A stretch of 64,000 nucleotides of DNA, taken from assembly GCA_026702845.1 (NCBI GenBank), contig JADCLS010000009.1, positions 124,001-188,000 on the forward strand. The letters are read 5' to 3'. Position 1 is the stretch's first letter. Each line of letters opens with the position of its first letter. Made by a program: the position numbers and the translations under genes. The DNA comes from Candidatus Heimdallarchaeota archaeon (lineage in GTDB: Archaea; Asgardarchaeota; Heimdallarchaeia; Heimdallarchaeales; Kariarchaeaceae). The notes under the pieces were generated by a model. It was not told where the DNA came from. It made no database searches and was given only the letters and a program-made list of their open reading frames with translations. This document shows positions 8,738-16,950 of this stretch, piece by piece.

Positions 8738-10135
8738 TTGAAGTCAGAGCTAATAAGATTACAAGAGGAATTGCAGTCTAAAGAATTTTTCTTGAAGCCT
8801 ATTCTAAAAGCAATTTCCAATCCAATACGATTATCTATTATGTTTTCGATGATTTCAGGTAAAAAGAAATTTCAATTAATAGTTGATGAATTAGATGAAA
8901 AGAAAACCATAGTATCTAATCATCTTAAGTATCTAAAAAATGCTGGAATAATTGATTCTCTGAGCCATGGAAGTTATCAATTATCAGAAATCGGAATATT
9001 GCTCCTTGAATCCTTAGAAGATTTCATTAAAAGAAGTGCAAGAAGACCTCAAACTGGGCCTGCGGAATATCTGAATATCAAACCATTAATATCTAAAGTA
9101 GTATTACAAAAAAATTCAGTTAAGAATATTCCCACAATTCAACCTTCTAGATACACATTAATTGCATCAGTTACCGGAATTTTACAAAGTTTTGGAGAAA
9201 AAATAGATGTAGTAGATGTTTCCTGTTATTCAGGGCAAGCATTTTTAGCCAGTATGACAAAGGGAGTAATTTCATCAACACCCACCACAGCACATCCATT
9301 CTTTAAGGAGATCCATGAAGGTATTGAATCTTTAGGTTTTGAATTGATAGGATTATATGATCCCGGACCCATTTTTCCAGAAAGAAAACACAGTTGGCAG
9401 GATGAAGAGAGACTATTATCTTTGTATCAAAAAGTACGATCCCAGATCGATATGAACAACCCAGTCATATTATGGGGTCCTGGAACAGCTGAGTTTGCAA
9501 TTGTATACGGCTATGACAATGATAGTTATCTTGTAAGTAGTTACAAAACCTTGAATGGGAAAGAAGAGAAGTTGATTGATTATCGAAGCCTACATCTTCC
9601 AGGTGGAATATGGTATTATTTCTTTGGAAAAAGAACTCATAAAATGACAAAACGACATGATCATGAAGCTTTGAAAAGGGCGTTGAAAATTACAATGGGA
9701 GCTAACAAAGAAGATAAAGTAATTGGAGTATTAGATCATGAGGAATTAAAATGGAATGAAGAAGTAAAACAGTACGTCACGGGCCCTACTGCTTTTGAAA
9801 TTTGGAAAGAAGCTTTACTCAGAGGAAATTTCAGCATGTTTGAAAATCACTTAATTTCAAGAGCTTATGAACAGGCTTATGATCATGTAAGCATATTTTT
9901 CAAAAGACTTGAGGATAAGTATTCTAATAATCAAATCGCAGATAGTTTTTCAATTTTATCAGATATGTATTCCGAGCTTTCAGCAAATATCACCAAATAT
10001 CTAGAATTAACGAATTTTGATAAACCTCAAATCGAAAACAAAAAATTAGCATCAATTTGTTTAAGCCGGTGTAAGGAAATTACTATTGAAATTATTAATA
10101 AGATGAAATATACAGTTGAATATTGGGAGAGTTAG
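8738..10135 (+). CDS. ArsR-like winged helix fused to BtrH/C39-like cysteine domain
   Basis: A 465-residue two-domain protein. Residues about 18-100 form an ArsR-type winged helix (LKAISNPIRLSIMFSM, then VSNHLKYLKNAGIIDS, then a wing HGSYQLSEIG). From about residue 138 follows a domain like the BtrH N-terminal/C39 papain-like family: Cys163 in DVSCYSGQAFL as candidate nucleophile, VILWGPGTAEFAIVYGYDND as the usual central strand pair, and a helical C-terminal part with 'TGPTAFEIWKEALL'. In butirosin synthesis BtrH transfers an acyl chain to an amine. Whether this fusion is a ligand-sensing regulator or an active enzyme is unclear. The start is TTG at 8738; another TTG at 8771 is possible. Overlaps the convergent next gene by four bases. 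Confidence 0.6.
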   Translation: MKSELIRLQEELQSKEFFLKPILKAISNPIRLSIMFSMISGKKKFQLIVDELDEKKTIVSNHLKYLKNAGIIDSLSHGSYQLSEIGILLLESLEDFIKRSARRPQTGPAEYLNIKPLISKVVLQKNSVKNIPTIQPSRYTLIASVTGILQSFGEKIDVVDVSCYSGQAFLASMTKGVISSTPTTAHPFFKEIHEGIESLGFELIGLYDPGPIFPERKHSWQDEERLLSLYQKVRSQIDMNNPVILWGPGTAEFAIVYGYDNDSYLVSSYKTLNGKEEKLIDYRSLHLPGGIWYYFFGKRTHKMTKRHDHEALKRALKITMGANKEDKVIGVLDHEELKWNEEVKQYVTGPTAFEIWKEALLRGNFSMFENHLISRAYEQAYDHVSIFFKRLEDKYSNNQIADSFSILSDMYSELSANITKYLELTNFDKPQIENKKLASICLSRCKEITIEIINKMKYTVEYWES

Positions 10136-10887
10136 TACTTGTCCATTGCCATCTGGGAAATAAAATCAAAAGCTTCAGTAATATTCTGATTGTCTAGCTT
10201 TCCATAAAAATACTCAATATTATAAGATTCACAAATGTGTTTTACTTTATCTTCTGATACTGCAGTTCCTATATTTAAGAATACCACCCAATCGTAAAGT
10301 ATTAAGAGATCTTCCAAAGATTTACCAGATTTGGCAAATTCATTACTTTCTATAAATAAACCCTTGTGAGGATTATCAAGCAACTCAGTTCCTTGAAGTA
10401 TGAATGGTCCTAAAGAAAGCGTCAGTCGATCTGCAGAGAGCGTGGTTGAGTTTTTGTAAGTAGAAATTATCATTCTTGAACCTGCGATTTTGTGTTCACC
10501 ATTAGATATATTGAACATTTCTGTGATAATTAAATTGGTAAATTTTTTTAGTAAACGGTTAGATGTGTAAATATCAAGATGAAGTGGCCGTTTTGCCTTT
10601 GTGTTTACAAAATAGAATGCCATCCCTATATCCTGTGCTAACCGTTCTATTGGATTCTTGAGAATTTCTACTATTTGCATCCCCCTAACATTCCCATGTC
10701 CATCAATATCGCATAATAAAACATGATCTGAATGCACTAGGCTTTTTTTTATTAATCCATTCTTCACTTCAGGATTATTATTGAGAAAATCAACCATATC
10801 TATTCTAACTGTCAGAGTCTGATTACATGCAGCACAGAATACTTGGGATACTACTTCTTTACTCACTGTAATCCTGTAGTGGACCAA
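10132..10887 (-). CDS. Hypothetical protein with zinc-ribbon-like N-terminus
   Basis: A 251-residue protein I cannot name. The N-terminus has CAAC (Cys18, Cys21) followed about 30 residues later by VHSDHVLLCDIDGHGNVRG. The neighbouring divergent gene has the same order of elements (CLKC, then DLHRC, then DANLDVRS), so the two share an N-terminal module that may bind zinc. The remainder is mixed alpha/beta with no motif I recognise. The start is TTG at 10887, supported by a TATA-like sequence about 27 bases upstream on the minus strand. No signal peptide or membrane segment. Confidence 0.6.
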   Translation of the reverse strand: MVHYRITVSKEVVSQVFCAACNQTLTVRIDMVDFLNNNPEVKNGLIKKSLVHSDHVLLCDIDGHGNVRGMQIVEILKNPIERLAQDIGMAFYFVNTKAKRPLHLDIYTSNRLLKKFTNLIITEMFNISNGEHKIAGSRMIISTYKNSTTLSADRLTLSLGPFILQGTELLDNPHKGLFIESNEFAKSGKSLEDLLILYDWVVFLNIGTAVSEDKVKHICESYNIEYFYGKLDNQNITEAFDFISQMAMDKY

Positions 10888-11018
10888 TAATTTTAATCTG
10901 CTGTAGTTATTGTAAATACTAACCTAAAACGCTAATATTTTCATGTCAATCGTTCAGAAATATTAAGAATTCGACTATTCATTCTATAATAATTTTCAGC
11001 ATTCCTACAAGCACTACA

Positions 11019-11026
11019 TTTAATAA
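11019..11026 (+). promoter_or_regulatory. TATA box of the 298-residue hypothetical gene
   Basis: TTTAATAA centred 27 bases upstream of the ATG at 11049, suggesting a leaderless transcript. Confidence 0.45.
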
Positions 11027-11048
11027 TTATTAGGTTAATATAATTGTT

Positions 11049-11945
11049 ATGCCAAACACCGCGTTTTATCAATGTTTGAAATGCTCTAAGGTTAGGAAAA
11101 TTGTTCAACCTGAGTTAGGTATTGATAAACTAAATGGATTACGTCAGTATAGTGATCTTCATAGGTGTTCTGATGGTGTGTTGGCGATAAACAATATCCA
11201 AATTGATGCGAATTTAGATGTTCGATCAATTGAGAGAGTGGAATTAGATGAAGAAAAAACAAAACAACCAAAGAATAGAGCATTCAATATTCCATCTCCT
11301 AATTTAAAAGAGAATATTTTTCAGAAAAATCTAGTAATTACCCATCTAAATAATTTTGATTTTCGAGCCATTTTTAGAAATGATTGGACAGATAGGGAAA
11401 TTAATATTGGACAGGTAAAATTAAATGAGGAGCCTCTTGTAATTCTTGAATCTAAAATTGGTGGGATCAAAGTTAAATATTATCAATCAACAATGGAATT
11501 GGATGAAACCTTGAATAAATGGCTCTATGTACTCATAAATATTGTGGAGTTAATCCCTCCAAGAAAAATTGGATATTTTGTTGAAGCTGTAAATTTTATT
11601 CTTGATATGCGACTTTCTCCTCCATGTGTATACGATATACACATTCTGCAGATTTTGCTATTAGCAGATTTATATATACTAGAATCAGGATCCATGGAAC
11701 CCGCTGATATTCCAGAAGAAGAAGAACTCTCTCAGGATCATTATAGAATTATTGATATTATATTGGAACGGGTTGATAATATTAATAATTTGACGATTCT
11801 TGATTTGGGAGATATTCTTCCAGATGACTTTACGTATGTAATATTTATTGTACTTATATTGGAGCAATATAATATAATAAATATCTCAAAACCACCATTA
11901 ATAGAAGAAATAAATGCAAATTATATAGATGTACTCATAGATTAG
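11049..11945 (+). CDS. Hypothetical protein with zinc-ribbon-like N-terminus, paralogous module
   Basis: A 298-residue protein of unknown function. Residues about 9-60 carry CLKC, a spacer of about 25 residues, then DLHRCSDGVL and IQIDANLDVRSIERV. This matches the arrangement in the divergent gene at 10132-10887 and looks like a zinc ribbon with Cys-Cys-His-Cys ligands (inference). The C-terminal half (about 150-298) is strongly helical and acidic (PEEEELSQDHYRIID), with no enzyme motif. Its stop overlaps the convergent 128-residue gene by four bases. Confidence 0.6.
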   Translation: MPNTAFYQCLKCSKVRKIVQPELGIDKLNGLRQYSDLHRCSDGVLAINNIQIDANLDVRSIERVELDEEKTKQPKNRAFNIPSPNLKENIFQKNLVITHLNNFDFRAIFRNDWTDREINIGQVKLNEEPLVILESKIGGIKVKYYQSTMELDETLNKWLYVLINIVELIPPRKIGYFVEAVNFILDMRLSPPCVYDIHILQILLLADLYILESGSMEPADIPEEEELSQDHYRIIDIILERVDNINNLTILDLGDILPDDFTYVIFIVLILEQYNIINISKPPLIEEINANYIDVLID

Positions 11946-12328
11946 ATTTTTCCTCTTTTTGATTCTTCAGCTAATTCAAATTGGTGTAATAATGAATCAA
12001 TCTTATCATCCATGATTTCGTGGATAAACTCGATTTGATCACCATTAATCATAAATCCAAAATCCTCTGGTAATTCATAAAGCCATTCAAGTAATTCTGT
12101 TTGTTCTTTCTTCATCAATGTTGCCAATTGAACAAGCTGTAACCTTTTACTACGTGAGCTTACTTTTTTGAACTGTTCAAGATCTTGAATGTGTGGAGAT
12201 GATGGTGGATTATTCTCTACCCTCAGGTCATCCTGTGGTTGATCGTTCCAGTTATTCCGCTCTTGCTCTTCAAGAATTTTATCCAGACCAAATATATCAC
12301 CAAACTCCTTTTTCTTTCTTCGGAACAT
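11942..12328 (-). CDS. Small protein with PCI-like/winged-helix C-terminus
   Basis: A 128-residue protein. The first 60 residues are charged and probably disordered (MFRRKKKEFGD, then Asp/Asn/Pro-rich). Residues about 62-110 read RLQLVQLATLMKKEQTELLEWL then ELPEDFGFMINGDQIEF, which has the form of a winged-helix element like those in PCI-domain and other eukaryote-type scaffold proteins (helix, turn, helix, then a beta wing with I(N/D)GD). No catalytic residues. Overlaps its convergent neighbour by four bases. The fold call is by pattern only. Confidence 0.6.
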   Translation of the reverse strand: MFRRKKKEFGDIFGLDKILEEQERNNWNDQPQDDLRVENNPPSSPHIQDLEQFKKVSSRSKRLQLVQLATLMKKEQTELLEWLYELPEDFGFMINGDQIEFIHEIMDDKIDSLLHQFELAEESKRGKI

Positions 12329-12476
12329 TGTTTATCAATAAGATAGAAAGAGAAGTAGGATTATTAAGCATTATCGTTTCAAATTGGGAAACTCATTGAA
12401 AATGAAATTGACTTGTGTTTGATTGAAGAAATATTAATTATATTTAACTCAATTCCAAATAAAGACACTCATAATT

Positions 12477-12482
12477 TTTATA
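12477..12482 (+). promoter_or_regulatory. TATA box of the receptor gene
   Basis: TTTATA, with upstream T-run, centred 29 bases before the ATG at 12509. Only one or a few bases of leader would be expected. Confidence 0.5.
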
Positions 12483-12508
12483 GCGAGATGAATTGAAATA
12501 CAATTATA

Positions 12509-14488
12509 ATGCAGTTATTCTCGATTAGAAACCGAATGATCTTTCTTGCAGTTTTTGTGATTGCGGGTTTGTTTATTCAAAACACCTTAGTTGCCGATTC
12601 ATTGGTTATGATTAACAAACTCAACGAACAGGGCGATGCAATAAAATCAAAAGATAATAGAATAATCGAGAATCTCATCCAAGCTGATGAAGCGATTCAC
12701 GAATATGCAATAAGAGAACTTGAGCTTATTGTAGTTGAATTACTATTGACGGATATGGAAATTCCAGACGCGGGATTTGTTTTAAATTCGATCAAAACAG
12801 CATTTGATGAATCAGGCCCAGTTCTACTTGAGAGAGAAATATCAAATTACGAAATTGATGTTGAATCAGTTGGATTCTACTCCTACTTCTCTGTAGACAC
12901 GAGCATTTTTAGAAATACTTCCACTATTATTGATAGTGAAGAAACTGGAGCATATGCGACCTTTAACACCATAAGAAATGTTATCTACAATAATTCTGAA
13001 GACCTTGCTGATGAGGCAAACGCTTTAAATATTGCATTTAGAAGAGCATCAAAGAATATCTATGAATTGTCAACCGGAATTGGAAATTATACACATGGCA
13101 GTTTTGGCAATATCACAACAGAGTATACCTCAATGGTAGAAAATCTCGATAGTACAGATGATTATAATTTTGATCTTCTAAATAAATTCAGCGATTTATA
13201 TTTAAGTGTAACAAAGGCCTTTGCAGCACTTACCAAAATTCAAACGCTTGGTTTCGGTAGAGATACCGAGATTGATGAGTACGAGAGATTATTGATCAAT
13301 GAATACAATGAAACTGTTATTGAAGCAGAAAACGAATTTCTATCAGCTGAACTAGCTATTAACTCAACAGTTGGGTTAAGACAGTCTGAAAATGATACTT
13401 TAATGAAGATAGTAGAAGTATTCAAGGATCAAATGATTCCCGATCTATATGCGATAACTGTCAATATGAACAATTATGTCTCAGCAAGTGATAATCTGGA
13501 GATATTCTTCACTGATGATCTTGTTTCTATGATGGATGACTATGTCTCTTATCTCGAAATCATTCTTGATATATTATCTCGTGAACAATCAGCATTCGTT
13601 AGAACATTTGCCAATATTCTTGAACAATTCACTGAGCAGTTGAACTCGATCTTGTTACAAGCATCTCTAGTCCTAATTGGGATCATATCTCTCTTCCTTA
13701 CCATTTTCATAATATCTATCGTCAGGAGCATGAGTATACTCTTACACAAATTCAATGCTGTGGCTGTAGGTGATTTATCTGGTGAATCTAAGAAGAGTTA
13801 CTCAAGTAATGAATTCGGTGAATTGGAGAAAAACTTTGACGAAGTTGTAGTACAACTCAGAGAAGCATTGAGTACTATAAAGGTGACCTCAGAAAGACTG
13901 AGTGGAATAGCAGAAGAATTAGCTGCAGGTGCAGAAGAAGCAAGCTCTTCAGTAAAAGAAGTATCAGATACTATGAGAGAATTCTCTGGTGGTGCATCTG
14001 AACAAAATATTCTGCTATCAAGAATCAATGATAAATTGAAATCACATCTCAAGGATGTCAATAATGCATCGGATAGGATAGGTGAGACATCAAGCTTCGT
14101 TCTAAAGGTTGCTAAGAGAACCAATATCCTTGGTTTGAATGCAGGTATTGCTGCAGCGAAGGCTGGAAAATATGGTAAAGGATTCTCTATAGTGGCCAGA
14201 GAAGTCAGAAGCCTATCAGATTCTACCAAGGGATCTGCCAATGAAATTGCAAATATTATTGATGAGATCCAATTCTCAATCACTACTTCAGTTGAAGATA
14301 TTTTAAAAGAGGTGGATATTATTCGTACAGTTGCTGAGAACACTGCAGCAGGAAGTGAAGAGGTCTCAGCTGCTGCTCTTGAACAGGTAACTATGCTATC
14401 TGAAATATCTGAAACCTCAACAGAATTGGCCTATCTATCTCAGGAATTGAATAATGCCATACACAAATTCAAACTGGAATTAAAATAA
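12509..14488 (+). CDS. Methyl-accepting chemotaxis-type transmembrane receptor
   Basis: A 659-residue receptor. Membrane helix 1 spans about 11-29, a large mostly helical outer region spans 30-384, and membrane helix 2 spans 385-407. A HAMP-like segment (about 408-460) leads to a long coiled coil with SGIAEELAAGAEEASSSVKEV and the hairpin tip at about 535-570: RTNILGLNAGIAAAKAGKYGKGF, SIVAREVRSL. The tip keeps the N..L.LNA..AA.AG..G.GF..VA.EVR.L skeleton that contacts CheA/CheW, but the usual IEAARAGE is IAAAKAGK. No CheA, CheW, CheY, CheB or CheR gene occurs in the window. The outer domain is not a known sensor fold to me. The tail-to-tail neighbour is a longin-like protein whose stop lies two bases away. 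Confidence 0.85.
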   Translation: MQLFSIRNRMIFLAVFVIAGLFIQNTLVADSLVMINKLNEQGDAIKSKDNRIIENLIQADEAIHEYAIRELELIVVELLLTDMEIPDAGFVLNSIKTAFDESGPVLLEREISNYEIDVESVGFYSYFSVDTSIFRNTSTIIDSEETGAYATFNTIRNVIYNNSEDLADEANALNIAFRRASKNIYELSTGIGNYTHGSFGNITTEYTSMVENLDSTDDYNFDLLNKFSDLYLSVTKAFAALTKIQTLGFGRDTEIDEYERLLINEYNETVIEAENEFLSAELAINSTVGLRQSENDTLMKIVEVFKDQMIPDLYAITVNMNNYVSASDNLEIFFTDDLVSMMDDYVSYLEIILDILSREQSAFVRTFANILEQFTEQLNSILLQASLVLIGIISLFLTIFIISIVRSMSILLHKFNAVAVGDLSGESKKSYSSNEFGELEKNFDEVVVQLREALSTIKVTSERLSGIAEELAAGAEEASSSVKEVSDTMREFSGGASEQNILLSRINDKLKSHLKDVNNASDRIGETSSFVLKVAKRTNILGLNAGIAAAKAGKYGKGFSIVAREVRSLSDSTKGSANEIANIIDEIQFSITTSVEDILKEVDIIRTVAENTAAGSEEVSAAALEQVTMLSEISETSTELAYLSQELNNAIHKFKLELK

Positions 14489-14489
14489 T

Positions 14490-15713
14490 TTAATGTAATA
14501 ATTCAATTTGATACAAGAAATCCACATTTTCATCACTAGAAACAAATTGATAGAATTCGGTTATGCTATCCTGAGCTTCAACTAGTAATGCCTGAATGAT
14601 ATCACTGCGTTTTTTCTTTGGTATTTCAGAGATCACGTTGACTAGATAAGATGTCCAATAGGATACTATTTTCTTAATGATCTCACGTTCCATGGTCTTA
14701 TATTTAGTAATATCCTTATCTACCTTAATTCTATCCTTTTCAACATCGATTTCAGAATATATACCCGCATTCAATAGAACATCTGATTGTTTAGCAATAA
14801 TTTCCTTTAAATCACCAAAATTTAATTTTCCCTCAGAGATCTCAAAGAGATTCTGGATTATTCCTTTAATCAGATACAGTTGTTTAACTTCATTTGTCAG
14901 CCTATCTAAAATATTGTAATGGTACATGCAATTGATATGATCAATAACATCATCACTAATCGTTGCAAGAACTTTCACAGGAGCAATCCCCTTGATATTC
15001 CGCAGGACATTCTTGCAACCAACAGAATCTGGAGAGAAACAAGGCATACCCTGTTTTGAAAATGCACATGTTTGCGAAGCGGATAATAAATAGGGTTGAG
15101 TATTTGCATTATGCTGAACATAATCATCAAGAGATACATTTAATTGGAAGGCTATATGACCATTGATCCAATTTCTAAAAATCTCTGTCAGAGCTATTGA
15201 TTCATCCATAGTGCTCTGATGTATGATTTGATTGATACTACGTTGACCATCAATAAACCTGAAACAATCCAAATCTGGAAGACCATCTGATTGTACGATC
15301 TGAGGCTTCCAAGTTAGTTCAATCAAATAATTGGCGAAAGTTGAGAGAATTAAGTCCTTAAAAAGATTGAATAATCCTTCATCTAGAGGACTATTGGATG
15401 GTTGATACAAGGTTTCAAATTCATCAGCAACTTGATTGAGAAGTATTTTGAGATCAGGTCCGATTTTGTTCATCATTCCTCCAATATTGAATTTATTTCT
15501 CTTTAGTAAGATTAGATGTTGACCACTTACATTAATCTCCATATAATCACTAGTTGTAGACATAACCTCTGAAGAGAATGATTGAAGTGCAGACAAGAAT
15601 CCAGATATAAGTGCAGGTTCTGGGATATTATAATTAGGACTGATTAACTGTGTTAACAGTGGTATTCCATCGCTTGACATGATGGTAATGAATTGTGGCC
15701 GTTCTTCCATCAT
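14490..15713 (-). CDS. Longin-like domain protein with four-cysteine motif (paralogue 1)
   Basis: A 407-residue cytoplasmic protein. Residues 1 to about 105 look like a longin/roadblock-type domain: ITIMSSDGIPLLTQLISP, then GFLSALQSFSSEV, then a curved sheet with LILLKR. The middle has four cysteines spaced C-x8-C-x7-C-x28-C (QTCAFSKQGMPCF, VGCKNVLRNIKG, HINCMYHY). The C-terminal third is helical. The paralogue at 16951-18180 keeps every spacing, so the cysteines are probably ligands of zinc or an iron-sulfur cluster (inference). Longin folds serve as scaffolds for small GTPases in eukaryotes and Asgard archaea. A TATA-like sequence is centred about 27 bases before the ATG on the minus strand (near 15741). 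Function unknown. Confidence 0.65.
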   Translation of the reverse strand: MMEERPQFITIMSSDGIPLLTQLISPNYNIPEPALISGFLSALQSFSSEVMSTTSDYMEINVSGQHLILLKRNKFNIGGMMNKIGPDLKILLNQVADEFETLYQPSNSPLDEGLFNLFKDLILSTFANYLIELTWKPQIVQSDGLPDLDCFRFIDGQRSINQIIHQSTMDESIALTEIFRNWINGHIAFQLNVSLDDYVQHNANTQPYLLSASQTCAFSKQGMPCFSPDSVGCKNVLRNIKGIAPVKVLATISDDVIDHINCMYHYNILDRLTNEVKQLYLIKGIIQNLFEISEGKLNFGDLKEIIAKQSDVLLNAGIYSEIDVEKDRIKVDKDITKYKTMEREIIKKIVSYWTSYLVNVISEIPKKKRSDIIQALLVEAQDSITEFYQFVSSDENVDFLYQIELLH

Positions 15714-15818
15714 ATGAAATAGAACAATACCTTTCTTTTAAGTTTAGGATATGGAATGGTAATTCATTGATACAAAATTATGAAAATTCTAAACACTGGT
15801 GGCTTCCAAAAACATAGT

Positions 15819-16136
15819 TTATCTATCAAAGATTCTTTTAAATCTTGATTTTTTCTTTTTCAGATTTACTATTTCATCTGCCACAGGAACATCATATTGT
15901 TTGGCTAGTGCAATAACAGTCATCTTTGCAATTAAATTGATATTGACATAATTCTTGATGAAATCATTTGTGATCTCCTCATAATTATCTGAATTGAACT
16001 GAATTGAGTGATCATCTAATAATAAAATGTTCGAATCATGACAAATCTGAGCCATTTTTTCTGGTCCATACAAACCTAATCCTCTTTTAACTACAATTTT
16101 GAGGAAAGAGACATATTTCTGATTATCTACTTCCAT
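15819..16136 (-). CDS. Hypothetical helical protein, operon partner of the ODP-like gene
   Basis: A 105-residue protein of unknown family. Mostly helical, with GLYGPEKMAQICHDSNILLLDD in the first third and a strongly basic C-terminal tail (KKKKSRFKRIF) that could contact membrane or nucleic acid. The start overlaps the end of the ODP-like gene by ten bases and is preceded by GGAGGT (16143-16148) at six bases, so the pair is an operon. Confidence 0.6.
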   Translation of the reverse strand: MEVDNQKYVSFLKIVVKRGLGLYGPEKMAQICHDSNILLLDDHSIQFNSDNYEEITNDFIKNYVNINLIAKMTVIALAKQYDVPVADEIVNLKKKKSRFKRIFDR

Positions 16137-16858
16137 ATTCCTACCTCCAATTCTCGTAATGTTGTTATTGCCTTGCCAATCAGATCTCCCTCTATAATAG
16201 AACCATGTTGAGGAGCAATCATACTAATATCTAGTCTCTCAATCTTTCTAAGATAATTTTCCACATGTACTTTATGAGGAAGATAAGGCTGTGAGAATGC
16301 TTTTATTGCTTCAAGATACAATTCATCAGCATATAATTTCCAATCAACAGAAAATCCAGCAAAGATATCAGAGGAAAATAATATTTTCTCTTTATGATCA
16401 TAGGTGGTTACTGCACCTGGAAAGTGGAGATAAGGACTTGTTATGAATTCCAATTTTCGTCCACTTGGTAGTTCTAATACTTCTCCATCATCAATAAATG
16501 TCACTTCGGTTTTGATGCCATAGTATGGCATGAAGATCCCGGTTCGATCAGTAGTTACCAGCTCAAAGCTTTCAGTACCAACAATCTCCTCAATCAATGG
16601 GATACATGCAACAAGATCTGGATCTTGATGATGGACAATAATCATAGTGATTTTATCCCATGAAATAACTGCCTCAACTTTCTTTTTCACCCATGCCCAG
16701 TGTTGCTCGGCTCTAGATCCAGGATCTAATAAAATTGCATCATCCCCATCAACAATAAGATAAGGATTATTACTGAACCCAGCATCATAATCTGGCCAAC
16801 CAAGCCACCAGACACCAGGACGGATCTCAATTGGTTTTTCAGGATCAATTGAACTCAT
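16127..16858 (-). CDS. ODP-like diiron metallo-beta-lactamase-fold protein
   Basis: A 243-residue protein of the metallo-beta-lactamase fold, closest by motif to the diiron flavoprotein/ODP branch. Candidate metal ligands are His77, Asp79 and Asp81 in HHQDPDL, His145 in LHFPG, Asp164 in FSSDIFAG and His218 in APQHGS. The residue after Asp81 is Leu, where hydrolases of the HxHxDH type have His. There is no flavodoxin domain, so it is not a complete flavodiiron NO/O2 reductase. ODP in Treponema is a diiron O2 sensor used in chemotaxis, which is notable beside a receptor gene 1.6 kb away. I chose ATG at 16858 because a TATA-like run lies near 16884-16896 and the family N-terminus starts there; an in-frame TTG at 16879 is the alternative. 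Confidence 0.75.
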   Translation of the reverse strand: MSSIDPEKPIEIRPGVWWLGWPDYDAGFSNNPYLIVDGDDAILLDPGSRAEQHWAWVKKKVEAVISWDKITMIIVHHQDPDLVACIPLIEEIVGTESFELVTTDRTGIFMPYYGIKTEVTFIDDGEVLELPSGRKLEFITSPYLHFPGAVTTYDHKEKILFSSDIFAGFSVDWKLYADELYLEAIKAFSQPYLPHKVHVENYLRKIERLDISMIAPQHGSIIEGDLIGKAITTLRELEVGIWK

Positions 16859-16950
16859 GTATGATGTGTTTAGATTCAAATAATTTTAAATATTCGCAAC
16901 TAAACTGTAATAAAACTGAGTTTGAACATAAAAACTTATTTTGAACACAT

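Noticed and set aside
13798..14343. A 181-codon open frame on the minus strand
   Set aside because: It lies fully inside the receptor gene on the opposite strand. Its length comes from the regular codon use of the coiled coil, and its protein has no recognisable domain.
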